Shown here in pieces: positions 1-8,182 of a DNA stretch of 40,358 bases. The stretch covers positions 1 through 40,358 of the forward strand of contig JARKOU010000038.1 in assembly GCA_029975645.1 (NCBI GenBank). Direction: 5' to 3'. The notes under the pieces were generated by a model. That model was not told the origin of the DNA. It did no database searches and was given only the letters and a program-made list of their open reading frames with translations. The position numbers and the translations under genes were made by a program. The stretch comes from Actinomycetales bacterium. Lineage in GTDB: Bacteria > Actinomycetota > Actinomycetes > Actinomycetales > JAHECE01. Every line of letters starts with the position of its first letter. The first letter of the stretch is position 1.

Positions 1-18
1 GGCGAATGGGCGTCCTTT

Positions 19-42
19 CGCCGAACAACCCCGCGTTCGGCG
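19..42. repeat. Dispersed palindromic motif, copy A (8-bp stem hairpin)
   Basis: Two perfect 8-base arms, CGCCGAAC and GTTCGGCG, flank the 8-base loop AACCCCGC. The hairpin lies about 40 bases beyond the dnaE stop codon. The same core recurs twice near 24.45 kb. It could act as a factor-independent terminator for dnaE, but there is no T-tract on either strand, so a mobile or structural repeat is equally possible. Confidence 0.6.
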
Positions 43-81
43 GGGGGAATGGCGGGGGGGAAGGCGGGGAATGGGCGGGGG
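42..81 (+). other. Potential G-quadruplex tract beside the dnaE stop
   Basis: The plus strand carries five runs of three to seven G (42-47, 54-60, 66-69, 73-75, 77-81) with spacers of 1-6 bases, which fits the usual G3+N1-7 rule. The plus strand is the template strand for dnaE, so a folded quadruplex would lie just past the dnaE stop codon, in the path of RNA polymerase. No function is shown. Confidence 0.45.
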
Positions 82-83
82 CG

Positions 84-3000
84 TCAGGACTGGAGGCAGC
101 CGCTGCCCAGGAGCGCCTTGAGGTCGCCGAACAGCGCGGGCGAGGGGCTCACCCGGAACGCGTCCTCGAGCCGGAGCACCGTCACGCGGTCGGGGCTGGT
201 CAGGCGCAGGCGCACCTCGGTCATCCCGGGGTGGTTGGTGAGGATCGACTTGAGACCCTCGACCACGGGCGGGGTGCACCGGTTGGTCGCCAGCGTGAGC
301 GTGACCGGCGCGTCCTGGGCGGCGCTCACGTCGGGGACCGACATCTCGTTCGCCTGGAGCTGCACGCCGTCGTCCCGGCGTCGAATCCGGCCCCTGACCA
401 CGACGACGACGTCCTGCGCCAGCAGCGTGGAGTACGCGAGGTAGGTCTCGCCGAAGAAGAGGACGTCGATCGCGCCGTCCATGTCCTCGACCGTGGCGAC
501 GGCCCAGGCGTTGCCCTGCTTCGACATCTTCCGCTGCAAGCTCGTGATGAGGCCCGCGATCGCCACGGTGGATCCGTCCGGGCGCGCCTCGTCGGCGAGG
601 AGCGTCGCGATCGAGCAGTCCGACTTCTGGCTCAGCACCTGCTCCAGGCCCTGCAGCGGATGGTCGGAGACGTACAGACCCAGCATGTCCCGCTCGAAGG
701 CGAGCAGCTCGCCCTTGTCCCACTCCGGGAGGTCGGGAACCTCGAGCGCGAAGGAGGGTCCGGCGTCGGCCAGGAGATCGGCACCGAGGTCGGCGAAGAG
801 GTCGAACTGCCCGACCGCCTCGTTCCGCTTGACGTCCACCACGAGGTCGACCGCCTGCTCGTGGACCAGGACCAGGGATCGCCGGCTGCGCCCGAGGGAG
901 TCGAACGCCCCCGCCTTGATCAGCGACTCGATGGTCCGCTTGTTGCAGACCACCGCCGGGACCTTGTCGAGGAAGTCGGTGAAGGAGGTGAACGCCCCCT
1001 TCTCGGCGCGCGCCGCGATGATCGCGTCCACCACGTTGGCCCCGACGTTCCTGATGGCCGTCAAGCCGAAGCGGATGTCGGCGCCGACGGCCGTGAACGT
1101 CGCCGATGACGCGTTGACGTCCGGCGGCAGGACCGTGATGCCCATCCGGCGGCACTCGGCGAGGTAGAGGGCCGACTTGTCCTTGTCGTCCCGCACCGAT
1201 GTAAGAAGGGCGGCCATGTACTCGGTGGGGTAGTTCGCCTTGAGGAACGCAGTCCAGTAGGAGACGACGCCGTACGCGGCCGAGTGCGCCTTGTTGAAGG
1301 CGTATCCCGCGAACGGGACGAGGGTGTCCCACACCGCCTTGATGGCGGCGTCCGAGTACCCACGCTCGCGCATCCCGGCCTCGAACGGGACGAACTCCTT
1401 GTCGAGGATCTCCTTCTTCTTCTTGCCCATGGCCCGCCGCAGCAGGTCGGCCTGGCCGAGCGTGTAGCCGGCCAGCTTCTGCGCCGCGCGCTGCACCTGC
1501 TCCTGGTAGACGATGAGGCCGTGGGTGAGACCCACGATCTCCTCGAGCGGTTCGGCGAGCTCGGGGTGGATGGGTTCGACCTTCTGCAGGCCGTTCTTGC
1601 GCAGCGCGTAGTTCGTGTGGGAGTTCATCCCCATCGGACCCGGCCGGTACAGGGCGATGACGGCGGAGATGTCCTCGAAGGAGTCGGGGCGCATCTGGCG
1701 CAGCAGCGCGCGCATCGGGCCGCCGTCGAGCTGGAACACGCCGAGCGTGTCGCCGCGGGAGAGCAACTCGTACGTAGGCCGGTCGTCGAGCAGGAGGTCC
1801 TCGACCCGGATCGCCGGCTTGCCGTTCGCCACGATGTTCGCCAGCGCGTCGTCGAGGATCGTGAGGTTGCGCAGGCCGAGGAAGTCCATCTTGATCAGCC
1901 CGAGGGACTCGCAGGTGGGCTGGTCGAACTGCGTGATGATCGCGCCGTCCTGCGGGCGCTTCATGATCGGGATGATGTCCAGCAGCGGTTCGCTCGACAT
2001 GATGACGCCGGCCGCGTGGACACCCCACTGCCGCTTGAGGTTCTCCAGGCCACGAGCCGTCTCGAGGACCCGCTGCGCGTCCGGGTCGTCGGCAACCACC
2101 TGCCGGAACTCCTCGGCCTCGGCGTAGCGTTCGTGCGAGGAGTCGAGCATCCCCGAGAGCGAGACGTCCTTGCCCATCACGGCCGGGGGCATCGCCTTGG
2201 TGAGCTTCTCCCCCATCGCGAAAGGGAAGCCCAGCACGCGCGAGGCGTCCTTGAGCGCCTGCTTCGCCTTGATCGTGCCGTAGGTGACGATCTGCGCCAC
2301 CCGGTCGTCGCCGTACTTCTCCGTGACGTACCGGATGACCTCGCCGCGCCGGCGCTCGTCGGAGTCGACGTCGACGTCGGGCCACGAGACGCGCTCGGGG
2401 TTGAGGAAGCGCTCGAAGATCAGGCCGTGCTCGAGCGGGTCGAGTTCGGTGATCCCCATCGCGTAGGCGGCCATCGAGCCGGCGGCGGAGCCGCGCCCCG
2501 GGCCCACGCGGATGCCCTGGGACTTCGCCCAGTTGATGAAGTCGGCGACCACGAGGAAGTAGCCCGCGAATCCGAGCGACGTGATGACGCCGCTCTCGTA
2601 GTCCGCCTGGGTCCGCACGGCGTCCGGGATGCCGGCCGGGTAGCGCCGCCCCAGACCCCGCTCCACCTCCTTGACGAAGTGCGAGTCCTCGCTCTCGCCC
2701 TCCGGCACCGGGAACCGCGGCATGTAGTTGGCGCCGGTGTTGAACGCCACCTCGCACTGCTCGGCGATCACGAGCGTGTTGTCGCAGGCCCCGGGGAACT
2801 CCGCGAAGGTGCGCCGCATGTCGTCCGTGGAGCGCAGGTAGTACGACGAGCCCTCGAACTTGAAGCGGCCCGGATCCGCGAGCGTCGAGCCCGACTGGAC
2901 GCAGAGGAGGACCTCGTGCGCGTGGGCGTCCTCCGCCTTGGTGTAGTGCGAGTCGTTCGTCGCGACGAAGGGCGCGCCGATCGCCTTCGCGACCCGGATG

Positions 3001-3623
3001 AGGTCCGCCGTCACGCGGCTCTCGATCTCGATCCCGTGGTCCATGACCTCGACGTAGAGCGAGTCCTTGCCGAACAGGTCCTGCATCTCCCCGGCCGCCC
3101 GGACCGCCTCGTCGAACTGCCCCAGCCGCAGGCGCGTCTGCACCTCCCCGGACGGGCAACCCGTGGTGGCGATGAGGCCCTCGGCGTAGGTCGAGAGCAG
3201 CTCGCGGTCCATGCGGGGCCACTTGCCCCACTGCCCGTCGAGCGAGGCGAGGGACCCGAGCCGGAAGAGGTTGTGCATCCCGGCCGTGGTCCGCGCCCAC
3301 ATCGTCAGGTGTGTGTAGGCGCCGCCCGCGGAGACGTCGTCGGAGCGCTGGCTCGCCTCGCCCCACTGGACGCGCGTGCGGTCGAACCGGCTCGTTCCCG
3401 GCGTGACGTAGGCCTCGATGCCGATGATCGGCTTGATGCCGTGGTTGCGTGCCTGGTTCCAGAAGTCGAAGGCGCCGAAGAGGTAGCCATGGTCGGTGAT
3501 CGCGAGCGCGGACTGACCGAGCCGAGCGGCCTCCGCGCACATCTCCCCGACCCGGGCCGCGCCGTCGAGCATCGAGTACTCGGAGTGCACGTGGAGGTGA
3601 GCGAAACCCTCCGACGCAGCCAT
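84..3623 (-). CDS. dnaE: DNA polymerase III subunit alpha (DnaE1)
   Basis: This is the catalytic subunit of the replicative DNA polymerase, 1179 aa, a normal length for actinobacterial DnaE1. The N-terminal PHP domain opens with HLHVHSEYSMLDGA (residues 9-22). The polymerase core shows VGPGRGSAAGS (373-383), the catalytic aspartate cluster PDVDVDSDE (415-423) and the third catalytic aspartate in KMDFLGLR (D580). A helix-hairpin-helix region and an OB fold follow near the C-terminus (about 1010-1060). I chose the ATG at 3623, which gives the usual MAASEGFAHLHVHSEYS start; an upstream extension is possible but not family-like. One oddity is serine at 421, where relatives normally have phenylalanine (DxDF). 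It is the last of the minus-strand genes that follow the dcw cluster, 85 bases after the GNAT gene. Confidence 0.98.
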   Translation of the reverse strand: MAASEGFAHLHVHSEYSMLDGAARVGEMCAEAARLGQSALAITDHGYLFGAFDFWNQARNHGIKPIIGIEAYVTPGTSRFDRTRVQWGEASQRSDDVSAGGAYTHLTMWARTTAGMHNLFRLGSLASLDGQWGKWPRMDRELLSTYAEGLIATTGCPSGEVQTRLRLGQFDEAVRAAGEMQDLFGKDSLYVEVMDHGIEIESRVTADLIRVAKAIGAPFVATNDSHYTKAEDAHAHEVLLCVQSGSTLADPGRFKFEGSSYYLRSTDDMRRTFAEFPGACDNTLVIAEQCEVAFNTGANYMPRFPVPEGESEDSHFVKEVERGLGRRYPAGIPDAVRTQADYESGVITSLGFAGYFLVVADFINWAKSQGIRVGPGRGSAAGSMAAYAMGITELDPLEHGLIFERFLNPERVSWPDVDVDSDERRRGEVIRYVTEKYGDDRVAQIVTYGTIKAKQALKDASRVLGFPFAMGEKLTKAMPPAVMGKDVSLSGMLDSSHERYAEAEEFRQVVADDPDAQRVLETARGLENLKRQWGVHAAGVIMSSEPLLDIIPIMKRPQDGAIITQFDQPTCESLGLIKMDFLGLRNLTILDDALANIVANGKPAIRVEDLLLDDRPTYELLSRGDTLGVFQLDGGPMRALLRQMRPDSFEDISAVIALYRPGPMGMNSHTNYALRKNGLQKVEPIHPELAEPLEEIVGLTHGLIVYQEQVQRAAQKLAGYTLGQADLLRRAMGKKKKEILDKEFVPFEAGMRERGYSDAAIKAVWDTLVPFAGYAFNKAHSAAYGVVSYWTAFLKANYPTEYMAALLTSVRDDKDKSALYLAECRRMGITVLPPDVNASSATFTAVGADIRFGLTAIRNVGANVVDAIIAARAEKGAFTSFTDFLDKVPAVVCNKRTIESLIKAGAFDSLGRSRRSLVLVHEQAVDLVVDVKRNEAVGQFDLFADLGADLLADAGPSFALEVPDLPEWDKGELLAFERDMLGLYVSDHPLQGLEQVLSQKSDCSIATLLADEARPDGSTVAIAGLITSLQRKMSKQGNAWAVATVEDMDGAIDVLFFGETYLAYSTLLAQDVVVVVRGRIRRRDDGVQLQANEMSVPDVSAAQDAPVTLTLATNRCTPPVVEGLKSILTNHPGMTEVRLRLTSPDRVTVLRLEDAFRVSPSPALFGDLKALLGSGCLQS

Positions 3624-3708
3624 GCGGGAGAGTGTAGGTCGGCGCCGGACCTCCCTCCCGCCGCGCCGTCCGGAACCGCGGGTCACGCGGCGCGTCGCTC
3701 GTCCCCGC

Positions 3709-4194
3709 TCAGCGCTCGGCGACCACCTTGACGGCGTCGCGGTGCCAGATCCCGGCGTCGAGGTAACGCCGCGCCTCGTCGACGGCGTAGCCGACCCGCC
3801 GGTAGAAGCCCAGGGCTTGCTCCTGGGCGCTCAGTTCCACCCGCACCCGCCGCACGCCGTCGGCCCCGGCGACGGCATGCTCGGCCAGGGCGATCTCCTC
3901 GAGGGCGGCCATCACCGCTTCCCCGACCCCGGTACCGCGGGCGCGGCGCGCCACCGCCACCCTCCCGATGTGGACCTCGCCCGGGTGGGCGGGGTCCGTC
4001 AGCAGGCGGCCCGTGCCGACGACGGCGCCGTCCAGCTCCGCGACCACGTGCGTGGTGGTGGGGCTGGTGTCCGCGGCGTCGAGTTCCTCCTCCGGCGGGA
4101 CGTGCTGCTCCACCACGAACACCTCCGTCCGCAGCGCGAAGGCCGCGGCGAGGTCGTCCTCGTCCGTCACCCGCCGGACCTCCACGGCGCTCAT
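3709..4194 (-). CDS. GNAT family N-acetyltransferase
   Basis: The 161-aa protein has the GNAT fold: an N-terminal strand-helix segment ([17 protein letters not shown]), the central strand [16 protein letters not shown] (the acetyl-CoA pyrophosphate-binding R-x-x-G-x-G/A pattern) and a C-terminal FYRRVGY motif. The shape resembles the ElaA/YjcF subgroup ([15 protein letters not shown] near the start). The substrate cannot be told from sequence. The ATG overlaps the stop of the upstream pseudouridine synthase gene in an ATGA junction, so it is probably translationally coupled to lspA and that gene. The start is set by this overlap. Confidence 0.93.
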   Translation of the reverse strand: MSAVEVRRVTDEDDLAAAFALRTEVFVVEQHVPPEEELDAADTSPTTTHVVAELDGAVVGTGRLLTDPAHPGEVHIGRVAVARRARGTGVGEAVMAALEEIALAEHAVAGADGVRRVRVELSAQEQALGFYRRVGYAVDEARRYLDAGIWHRDAVKVVAER

Positions 4195-5117
4195 GCCGCC
4201 CTCAGGACGTCGAGGGCACGCTGGAGGTCCTCCGGGTAATCGGACGAGAACTCCACCCACTCCCCCGTCGCGGGGTGGGGGAAGCCGAGCCGGACCGCGT
4301 GGAGCCACTGCCGAGTAAGTCCGAGCCGGGCCGCGAGCGTGGGGTCCGCGCCGTACGTCAGGTCCCCGACGCACGGGTGCCGCAACGCCGCCATGTGCAC
4401 ACGGATCTGGTGCGTCCGCCCCGTCTCGAGGTGGATCTCCAGGAGCGACGCCCCGCGCATCGCCTCGATGGTCGCGTAGTGGGTCACGGAATCCCGGCCG
4501 CCGGCCACGACTGCCCACTTGTAGTCAGCGGTGGGGTGCCGGCCGATCGGTGCGTCGACGGTCCCGGCCGAGGGATCCAGGTGCCCTTGGACGAGCGCGT
4601 GGTAGATCTTCTCCGGCGTGCGATCGCGGAACGCCTGCTTGAGCCGCGAATACGCGCTCTCGCTCTTGGCCACCACCATCAGGCCCGAGGTCCCGACGTC
4701 CAACCGGTGCACCACGCCCTGGCGCTCGGCCGCGCCCGAAGTCGCGATCCGGTATCCGGCCGCCGCGAGCCCTCCGATCACGGTGGGGCCGGTCCACCCC
4801 GGGCTCGGGTGCGCGGCTACCCCCACGGGCTTGTCCACCACCACGAGCTCGGCGTCGTCGTACACGACGACCAGACCGGGGACGGCCGACGGCGTAGGCG
4901 CGGCAGATGCGGCGACGTCGGGAAGGGTGACCTCCAGCCAGGCGTCCGCGACCAAGCGATCCGACTTCGCGACCGGTCGGCCGTCGAGCAGGACCGCGCC
5001 GTCCTCCGCCAGGTCCGCAGCGCGGCTCCGGGACAGGCCGAGGAGGCGCGCCAGGGCGGCGTCCACCCGCTCGCCGGCCAGCCCGGCGGGAACCGGCAGC
5101 GCGCGGACCTCAGGCAC
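4191..5117 (-). CDS. RluA/RluD-family pseudouridine synthase
   Basis: This 308-aa enzyme converts uridine to pseudouridine in RNA, probably 23S rRNA as for RluD. An N-terminal S4 RNA-binding domain (about 13-66, [19 protein letters not shown]) is followed by the catalytic domain with [16 protein letters not shown] (137-152), in which D140 is the expected nucleophile. A late motif, [11 protein letters not shown], is also typical. I chose the GTG at 5117: it overlaps the lspA stop (GTGCCTGA) and has GGGGAG seven bases upstream. An ATG at 5156 would add 13 residues inside lspA. Position immediately after lspA is the usual one in Actinobacteria. The exact target uridine is unknown. Confidence 0.95.
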   Translation of the reverse strand: MPEVRALPVPAGLAGERVDAALARLLGLSRSRAADLAEDGAVLLDGRPVAKSDRLVADAWLEVTLPDVAASAAPTPSAVPGLVVVYDDAELVVVDKPVGVAAHPSPGWTGPTVIGGLAAAGYRIATSGAAERQGVVHRLDVGTSGLMVVAKSESAYSRLKQAFRDRTPEKIYHALVQGHLDPSAGTVDAPIGRHPTADYKWAVVAGGRDSVTHYATIEAMRGASLLEIHLETGRTHQIRVHMAALRHPCVGDLTYGADPTLAARLGLTRQWLHAVRLGFPHPATGEWVEFSSDYPEDLQRALDVLRAA

Positions 5118-5769
5118 GTCCGGGCTCCCCGGCGTCAGCGGAACCGCTGCCCGCACCGTCGTCCTCCTCGGGAGTGGATCGCTCGTCGCGACCGCTCCCC
5201 TCGCGCGTCCCGTCCACGCCGATGCCCCGGAAGGCGAGCCAGCCCATGAGGACGGCCGCGACCACGATCGCGATGTCGGCGACGTTCCCGACGAAGATCC
5301 CGCCGTAGTCGATGAAGTCCACCACGTGCCCGCGGGCGAAGCCGGGGGGACGGAACAGGCGGTCGAGAAGGTTGCCGACGGCGCCGCCGAGCAGGAGGCC
5401 CAGCGCCACCGCCCACGCCCGCGAGTCCAGGCGCCGCGCCACGCGGACCACCACCACCACCACCGCGGTCGCGATGAGGGTGAAGACCCACGTCATGCCT
5501 GTGGCGAACGAGAACGCCGCCCCGGGGTTGAGCACGAGCCGGAGCGAGAAGAACCCACCCGGGAGGGCGATGACGTCGCCCGACGCCAGGCCGGCCAGCG
5601 CCGCCTGCTTGCTCAGGAGGTCGGCGAGCAGGACGCCTGCCGCGATCACGAACAGGGTGACCACATGCGTCCGACGGCCGGATCGCCTGCTCGCCGACGT
5701 CGCGCCACCGTGGCCGGCACCAGCGATCCGGGCCTCTTCCCCGTCAGGATCGGGGTGCGGGTCTGTCAT
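5110..5769 (-). CDS. lspA: Lipoprotein signal peptidase (signal peptidase II)
   Basis: This membrane aspartyl protease cleaves signal peptides from prolipoproteins after lipid attachment. The 219-aa protein has four predicted membrane segments (about 35-52, 88-109, 116-133, 160-180). Conserved residues are visible: D50 and K54 in ADLLSK, N81 in [14 protein letters not shown] (132-137), and the probable catalytic aspartates D151 (VVDFID) and D165 (NVADIAI). The residue before NPGAAF is leucine, where many actinobacterial relatives have arginine. A hydrophilic N-terminal extension of about 33 residues and an acidic C-terminal tail lie outside the family core. It is followed by the pseudouridine synthase gene, which overlaps its stop. 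Confidence 0.96.
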   Translation of the reverse strand: MTDPHPDPDGEEARIAGAGHGGATSASRRSGRRTHVVTLFVIAAGVLLADLLSKQAALAGLASGDVIALPGGFFSLRLVLNPGAAFSFATGMTWVFTLIATAVVVVVVRVARRLDSRAWAVALGLLLGGAVGNLLDRLFRPPGFARGHVVDFIDYGGIFVGNVADIAIVVAAVLMGWLAFRGIGVDGTREGSGRDERSTPEEDDGAGSGSADAGEPGRA

Positions 5770-5852
5770 GGCGGCCGTCTCCTCCGGCTGGTCACACCGC
5801 GACGGCGGACCCGCTACGGGGTCCGCCGTCGGTGAGGTGCGACGCGGTTCGC

Positions 5853-6455
5853 TCAGCGAACCGGCGGGAGGGAGGCGTTGCTTCCGCGACCCTCGACGTC
5901 GTTCAGCAGGCCCTCGAGGTAGCTCTTGAGGCGGGTGCGGTAGTCGCGCTCGAAGACGCGCAGCTCGTCGATCTTGCGCTCGAGGAGGGCGCGCTCCTGC
6001 TCGAGCTGGCCGAGCGTGCGGTTCTTCTGGTCCTCGGCCTCACGCACGGTCTGCTCGGCGCTGGTCCGGGCCTCGCCGACGATCCGCTCGGCCTCGGCCT
6101 TGCCGTTGTTCACGTACTCGTCGTGGACCTTCTGGGCCAGGGCGAGCATGCTCGCGGCCGACTGGGGCTCGCTCACCGGCTCGGCCGCAGCCACCGGCTC
6201 CGGCTCCGGGGCGGGCGCACGGGCCGGCTCGGGAGCGGGTGCGGGGGCAGGGGCCTCGCCCCCGCCGAGCTGCGCGACCCGTGCCTCGGCCGCGGCGAGC
6301 TTCGCCTTGAGCTCCTCGTTCTCCGCCGCGACCACCCGCAGCGTGTTCACGACCTCGTCCAGGAAGTCGTCGACCTCGTCCTGGTCGTAACCCTCGCGGA
6401 ACTTCGTCGGCTGGAACTTCTTGTTGAGGACGTCGTCTGCCGTGAGCAGCGCCAT
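5853..6455 (-). CDS. divIVA: DivIVA/Wag31 polar growth and septum-site protein
   Basis: The 200-aa coiled-coil protein gathers at negatively curved membrane and organises polar or septal wall growth in Actinobacteria. The N-terminal lipid-binding domain MALLTADDVLNKKFQPTKFR and the following GYDQDEVDDFLDEVV helix are almost diagnostic. A Pro/Ala/Glu-rich linker (about 70-107) separates it from the long C-terminal coiled coil (about 110-190). I chose the ATG at 6455 because GAGGTG sits seven bases upstream; the in-frame GTG at 6464 lies inside that ribosome site. A 129-base gap separates it from yggT, so it may have its own promoter. Confidence 0.97.
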   Translation of the reverse strand: MALLTADDVLNKKFQPTKFREGYDQDEVDDFLDEVVNTLRVVAAENEELKAKLAAAEARVAQLGGGEAPAPAPAPEPARAPAPEPEPVAAAEPVSEPQSAASMLALAQKVHDEYVNNGKAEAERIVGEARTSAEQTVREAEDQKNRTLGQLEQERALLERKIDELRVFERDYRTRLKSYLEGLLNDVEGRGSNASLPPVR

Positions 6456-6584
6456 TGTCGTCACCTCGGTGTGTGTACGGGCCGATCGTGGACGGGGGTG
6501 CCACCGATCATGGTGTCACCGTAGCGGACTGGGCGCCCGCTTGACCTGCGCCACCCCGCGCTGACCGCGGCGTGGAACGGATTT

Positions 6585-6878
6585 CTACAGAGCGGCGAAG
6601 GCACCGACGATCCTCATCGCAAAGGTGCACAGCAGCATCAGCACCAGGTAGCCGAGGTCCAGCTGGACGCCTCCGAACCGGAGCGGTGGGATGACGCGCC
6701 GCAGCAACCGGAGCGGCGGATCCGTCACCGTATACACCGCCTCGGCGACCACGAGCACCACCCCACGCGGTCTCCAGTCGCGGGAGAACACCTGGATCCA
6801 GTCGAACACCAGCCGGAGCAGCAAGATGATGACGTAGACCAGGAGTGCCAGGTAGGCGATCCCGAAGACCCACTGCAC
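6585..6878 (-). CDS. YggT-family integral membrane protein
   Basis: The 97-aa protein has two strongly hydrophobic segments (about 3-25 and 72-95), separated by the family signature DPPLRLLRRVIPPLRFGGVQLD. YggT proteins sit between sepF and divIVA in many Gram-positive bacteria. They are linked to membrane or division functions, but the molecular role is not established. Translation starts at GTG 6878, six bases after the sepF stop, so co-transcription with sepF is likely. Confidence 0.94.
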   Translation of the reverse strand: MQWVFGIAYLALLVYVIILLLRLVFDWIQVFSRDWRPRGVVLVVAEAVYTVTDPPLRLLRRVIPPLRFGGVQLDLGYLVLMLLCTFAMRIVGAFAAL

Positions 6879-6884
6879 GCGGTC

Positions 6885-7349
6885 TCAGCTCTGGTTGAAG
6901 AAGGCTGACGACGCCGGAGGTGTGGCGCGTTCGGGGGTCGCGATCTCGACAGTGGCCGGCGAGAGCAGGAAGACCTTGCTCGTCACCCGCTCGATCGCGC
7001 CGCGCAGGCCGAACACGATGCCCGCGGAGAAGTCCACGAGCCGCTTGGCGTCGGCCTCGTTCATGTCGCTGAGGTTCATGATGACCGGCGTGCCTGAGCG
7101 GAAGGCCTCACCGATGACCTTCGCGTCGTTGTAGCTGCGCGGGTGCACCGTGGTGATCCGGCGCAGGTCTCCGGCGACGCCGCGCGAGATCGGGGTCACC
7201 TGGGCTTGGCGTTCCGGCACGGCCACGGCGGCCTCCTCCTCGTACTCGACCTCGTCGCTGATGTCCTCGATGTACTCCGCGCGCTCGTCCTGCTGCTCGC
7301 CTTCGGCGAGCCCCAGGTACAGCATCGTCTTGCGCAACGCTCCGGCCAT
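6885..7349 (-). CDS. sepF: Cell division protein SepF
   Basis: SepF tethers FtsZ polymers to the membrane; in Actinobacteria, which lack FtsA, it is the main anchor. The 154-aa protein has a short N-terminal amphipathic-like segment ([14 protein letters not shown]), an acidic linker ([19 protein letters not shown]) and the core SepF domain (about 55-145) with [20 protein letters not shown] and [11 protein letters not shown]. The ATG at 7349 has AGGAG five bases upstream. It lies 61 bases after pgeF, with no yggS between them. Confidence 0.97.
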   Translation of the reverse strand: MAGALRKTMLYLGLAEGEQQDERAEYIEDISDEVEYEEEAAVAVPERQAQVTPISRGVAGDLRRITTVHPRSYNDAKVIGEAFRSGTPVIMNLSDMNEADAKRLVDFSAGIVFGLRGAIERVTSKVFLLSPATVEIATPERATPPASSAFFNQS

Positions 7350-7410
7350 GTGTGCTCCTGTTGCGTGGGTGGGCCTTCGCCAGGGACGCTAGACCAGCGA
7401 CGACGTCCGA

Positions 7411-8169
7411 TCAGTCAGGCAGCCGCGGCGTGTCGCGAGGCTCGAGGAGCACGACCCCCGCGAAGCGGCCTGTCACGCCGTCCCGCCGGTAGGAGTAGAA
7501 GCGGGCATCCTCCACCGTGCACAAGCCGGCGACCTCCACCGACGTCACACCCGAGGCGGCGAGCTGGGCCACGGCTCCCGCGGCGAGGTCGAGACCCGCG
7601 GTCCCGCGCGCCGTCGGGCAGACGGCCTCCGGGACGACGGCGCCGACCTCGCTCTGCACCTGGTGACCCACCTCGTAGCATCTCCCGCAGATGGCGGGCC
7701 CGACGTACGCCCGGATCGAACCGGGCCGGGCTCCGAGCGTGCGCATCGCAGCGACGGTGGCCGGGAGGACCCCCGCCGTGAGGCCCCGCCGTCCGGCGTG
7801 AGCCGCGCCGACCACGCGAGCTCCGGCGTCGGCCAGGAGGACCGGCAGGCAGTCGGCGACCATGACGGCGAGCCCCACGCCCGACCGGTCGGTGACGATC
7901 GCGTCGGCGTCCTGGCCGTCCAGCGCAGGTACCTCTCCGGTCTCGTCAGGGACCACCGCCACCCGGGCCCCGTGTACCTGGTTCACGTACACGACGGGAG
8001 CGCCCACGCGCCCCTGGAGGATCGTGCGGTTGGTCGCGACGTAGGCCGCCTGGTCGCCCACGTGCCGCGCGAGGTCGAGCGTGGCGTAGGGCCCGGTACT
8101 CACACCACCGGCCCGGGTGGTGACCAGAGCGGTCACCCCCGGGCCGAGGTCAGCGTGCAGGTTCGGCAT
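7411..8169 (-). CDS. pgeF: Polyphenol oxidase/laccase-domain family protein (PgeF/YfiH)
   Basis: This 252-aa protein belongs to the YfiH/YlmD family, described in E. coli as an editing factor that removes wrongly inserted L-Ser from UDP-MurNAc peptides and in others as a purine nucleoside phosphorylase. The three metal ligands of the family are visible in VNQVHGARV (His), MVADCLPVLL (Cys) and AAHAGRRGL (His). The start at ATG 8169 lies 13 bases after the ftsZ stop, which supports co-transcription. Peptidoglycan editing would fit its place between ftsZ and sepF. The substrate here is inferred only from family. Confidence 0.93.
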   Translation of the reverse strand: MPNLHADLGPGVTALVTTRAGGVSTGPYATLDLARHVGDQAAYVATNRTILQGRVGAPVVYVNQVHGARVAVVPDETGEVPALDGQDADAIVTDRSGVGLAVMVADCLPVLLADAGARVVGAAHAGRRGLTAGVLPATVAAMRTLGARPGSIRAYVGPAICGRCYEVGHQVQSEVGAVVPEAVCPTARGTAGLDLAAGAVAQLAASGVTSVEVAGLCTVEDARFYSYRRDGVTGRFAGVVLLEPRDTPRLPD

Positions 8170-8182
8170 GCGTACGAGGGAC

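Noticed and set aside
1284-3731. Long plus-strand open frame opposite dnaE (about 815 codons)
   Set aside because: It is an antisense shadow in very GC-rich DNA. dnaE on the minus strand has full family motifs, and the shadow protein is Arg/Val/Asp-rich without any recognisable domain.
6483-6511. Hairpin in the divIVA leader (GATCGGTGG/CCACGATC)
   Set aside because: The arms are short with a bulge; it is not distinguishable from chance in this GC-rich region.
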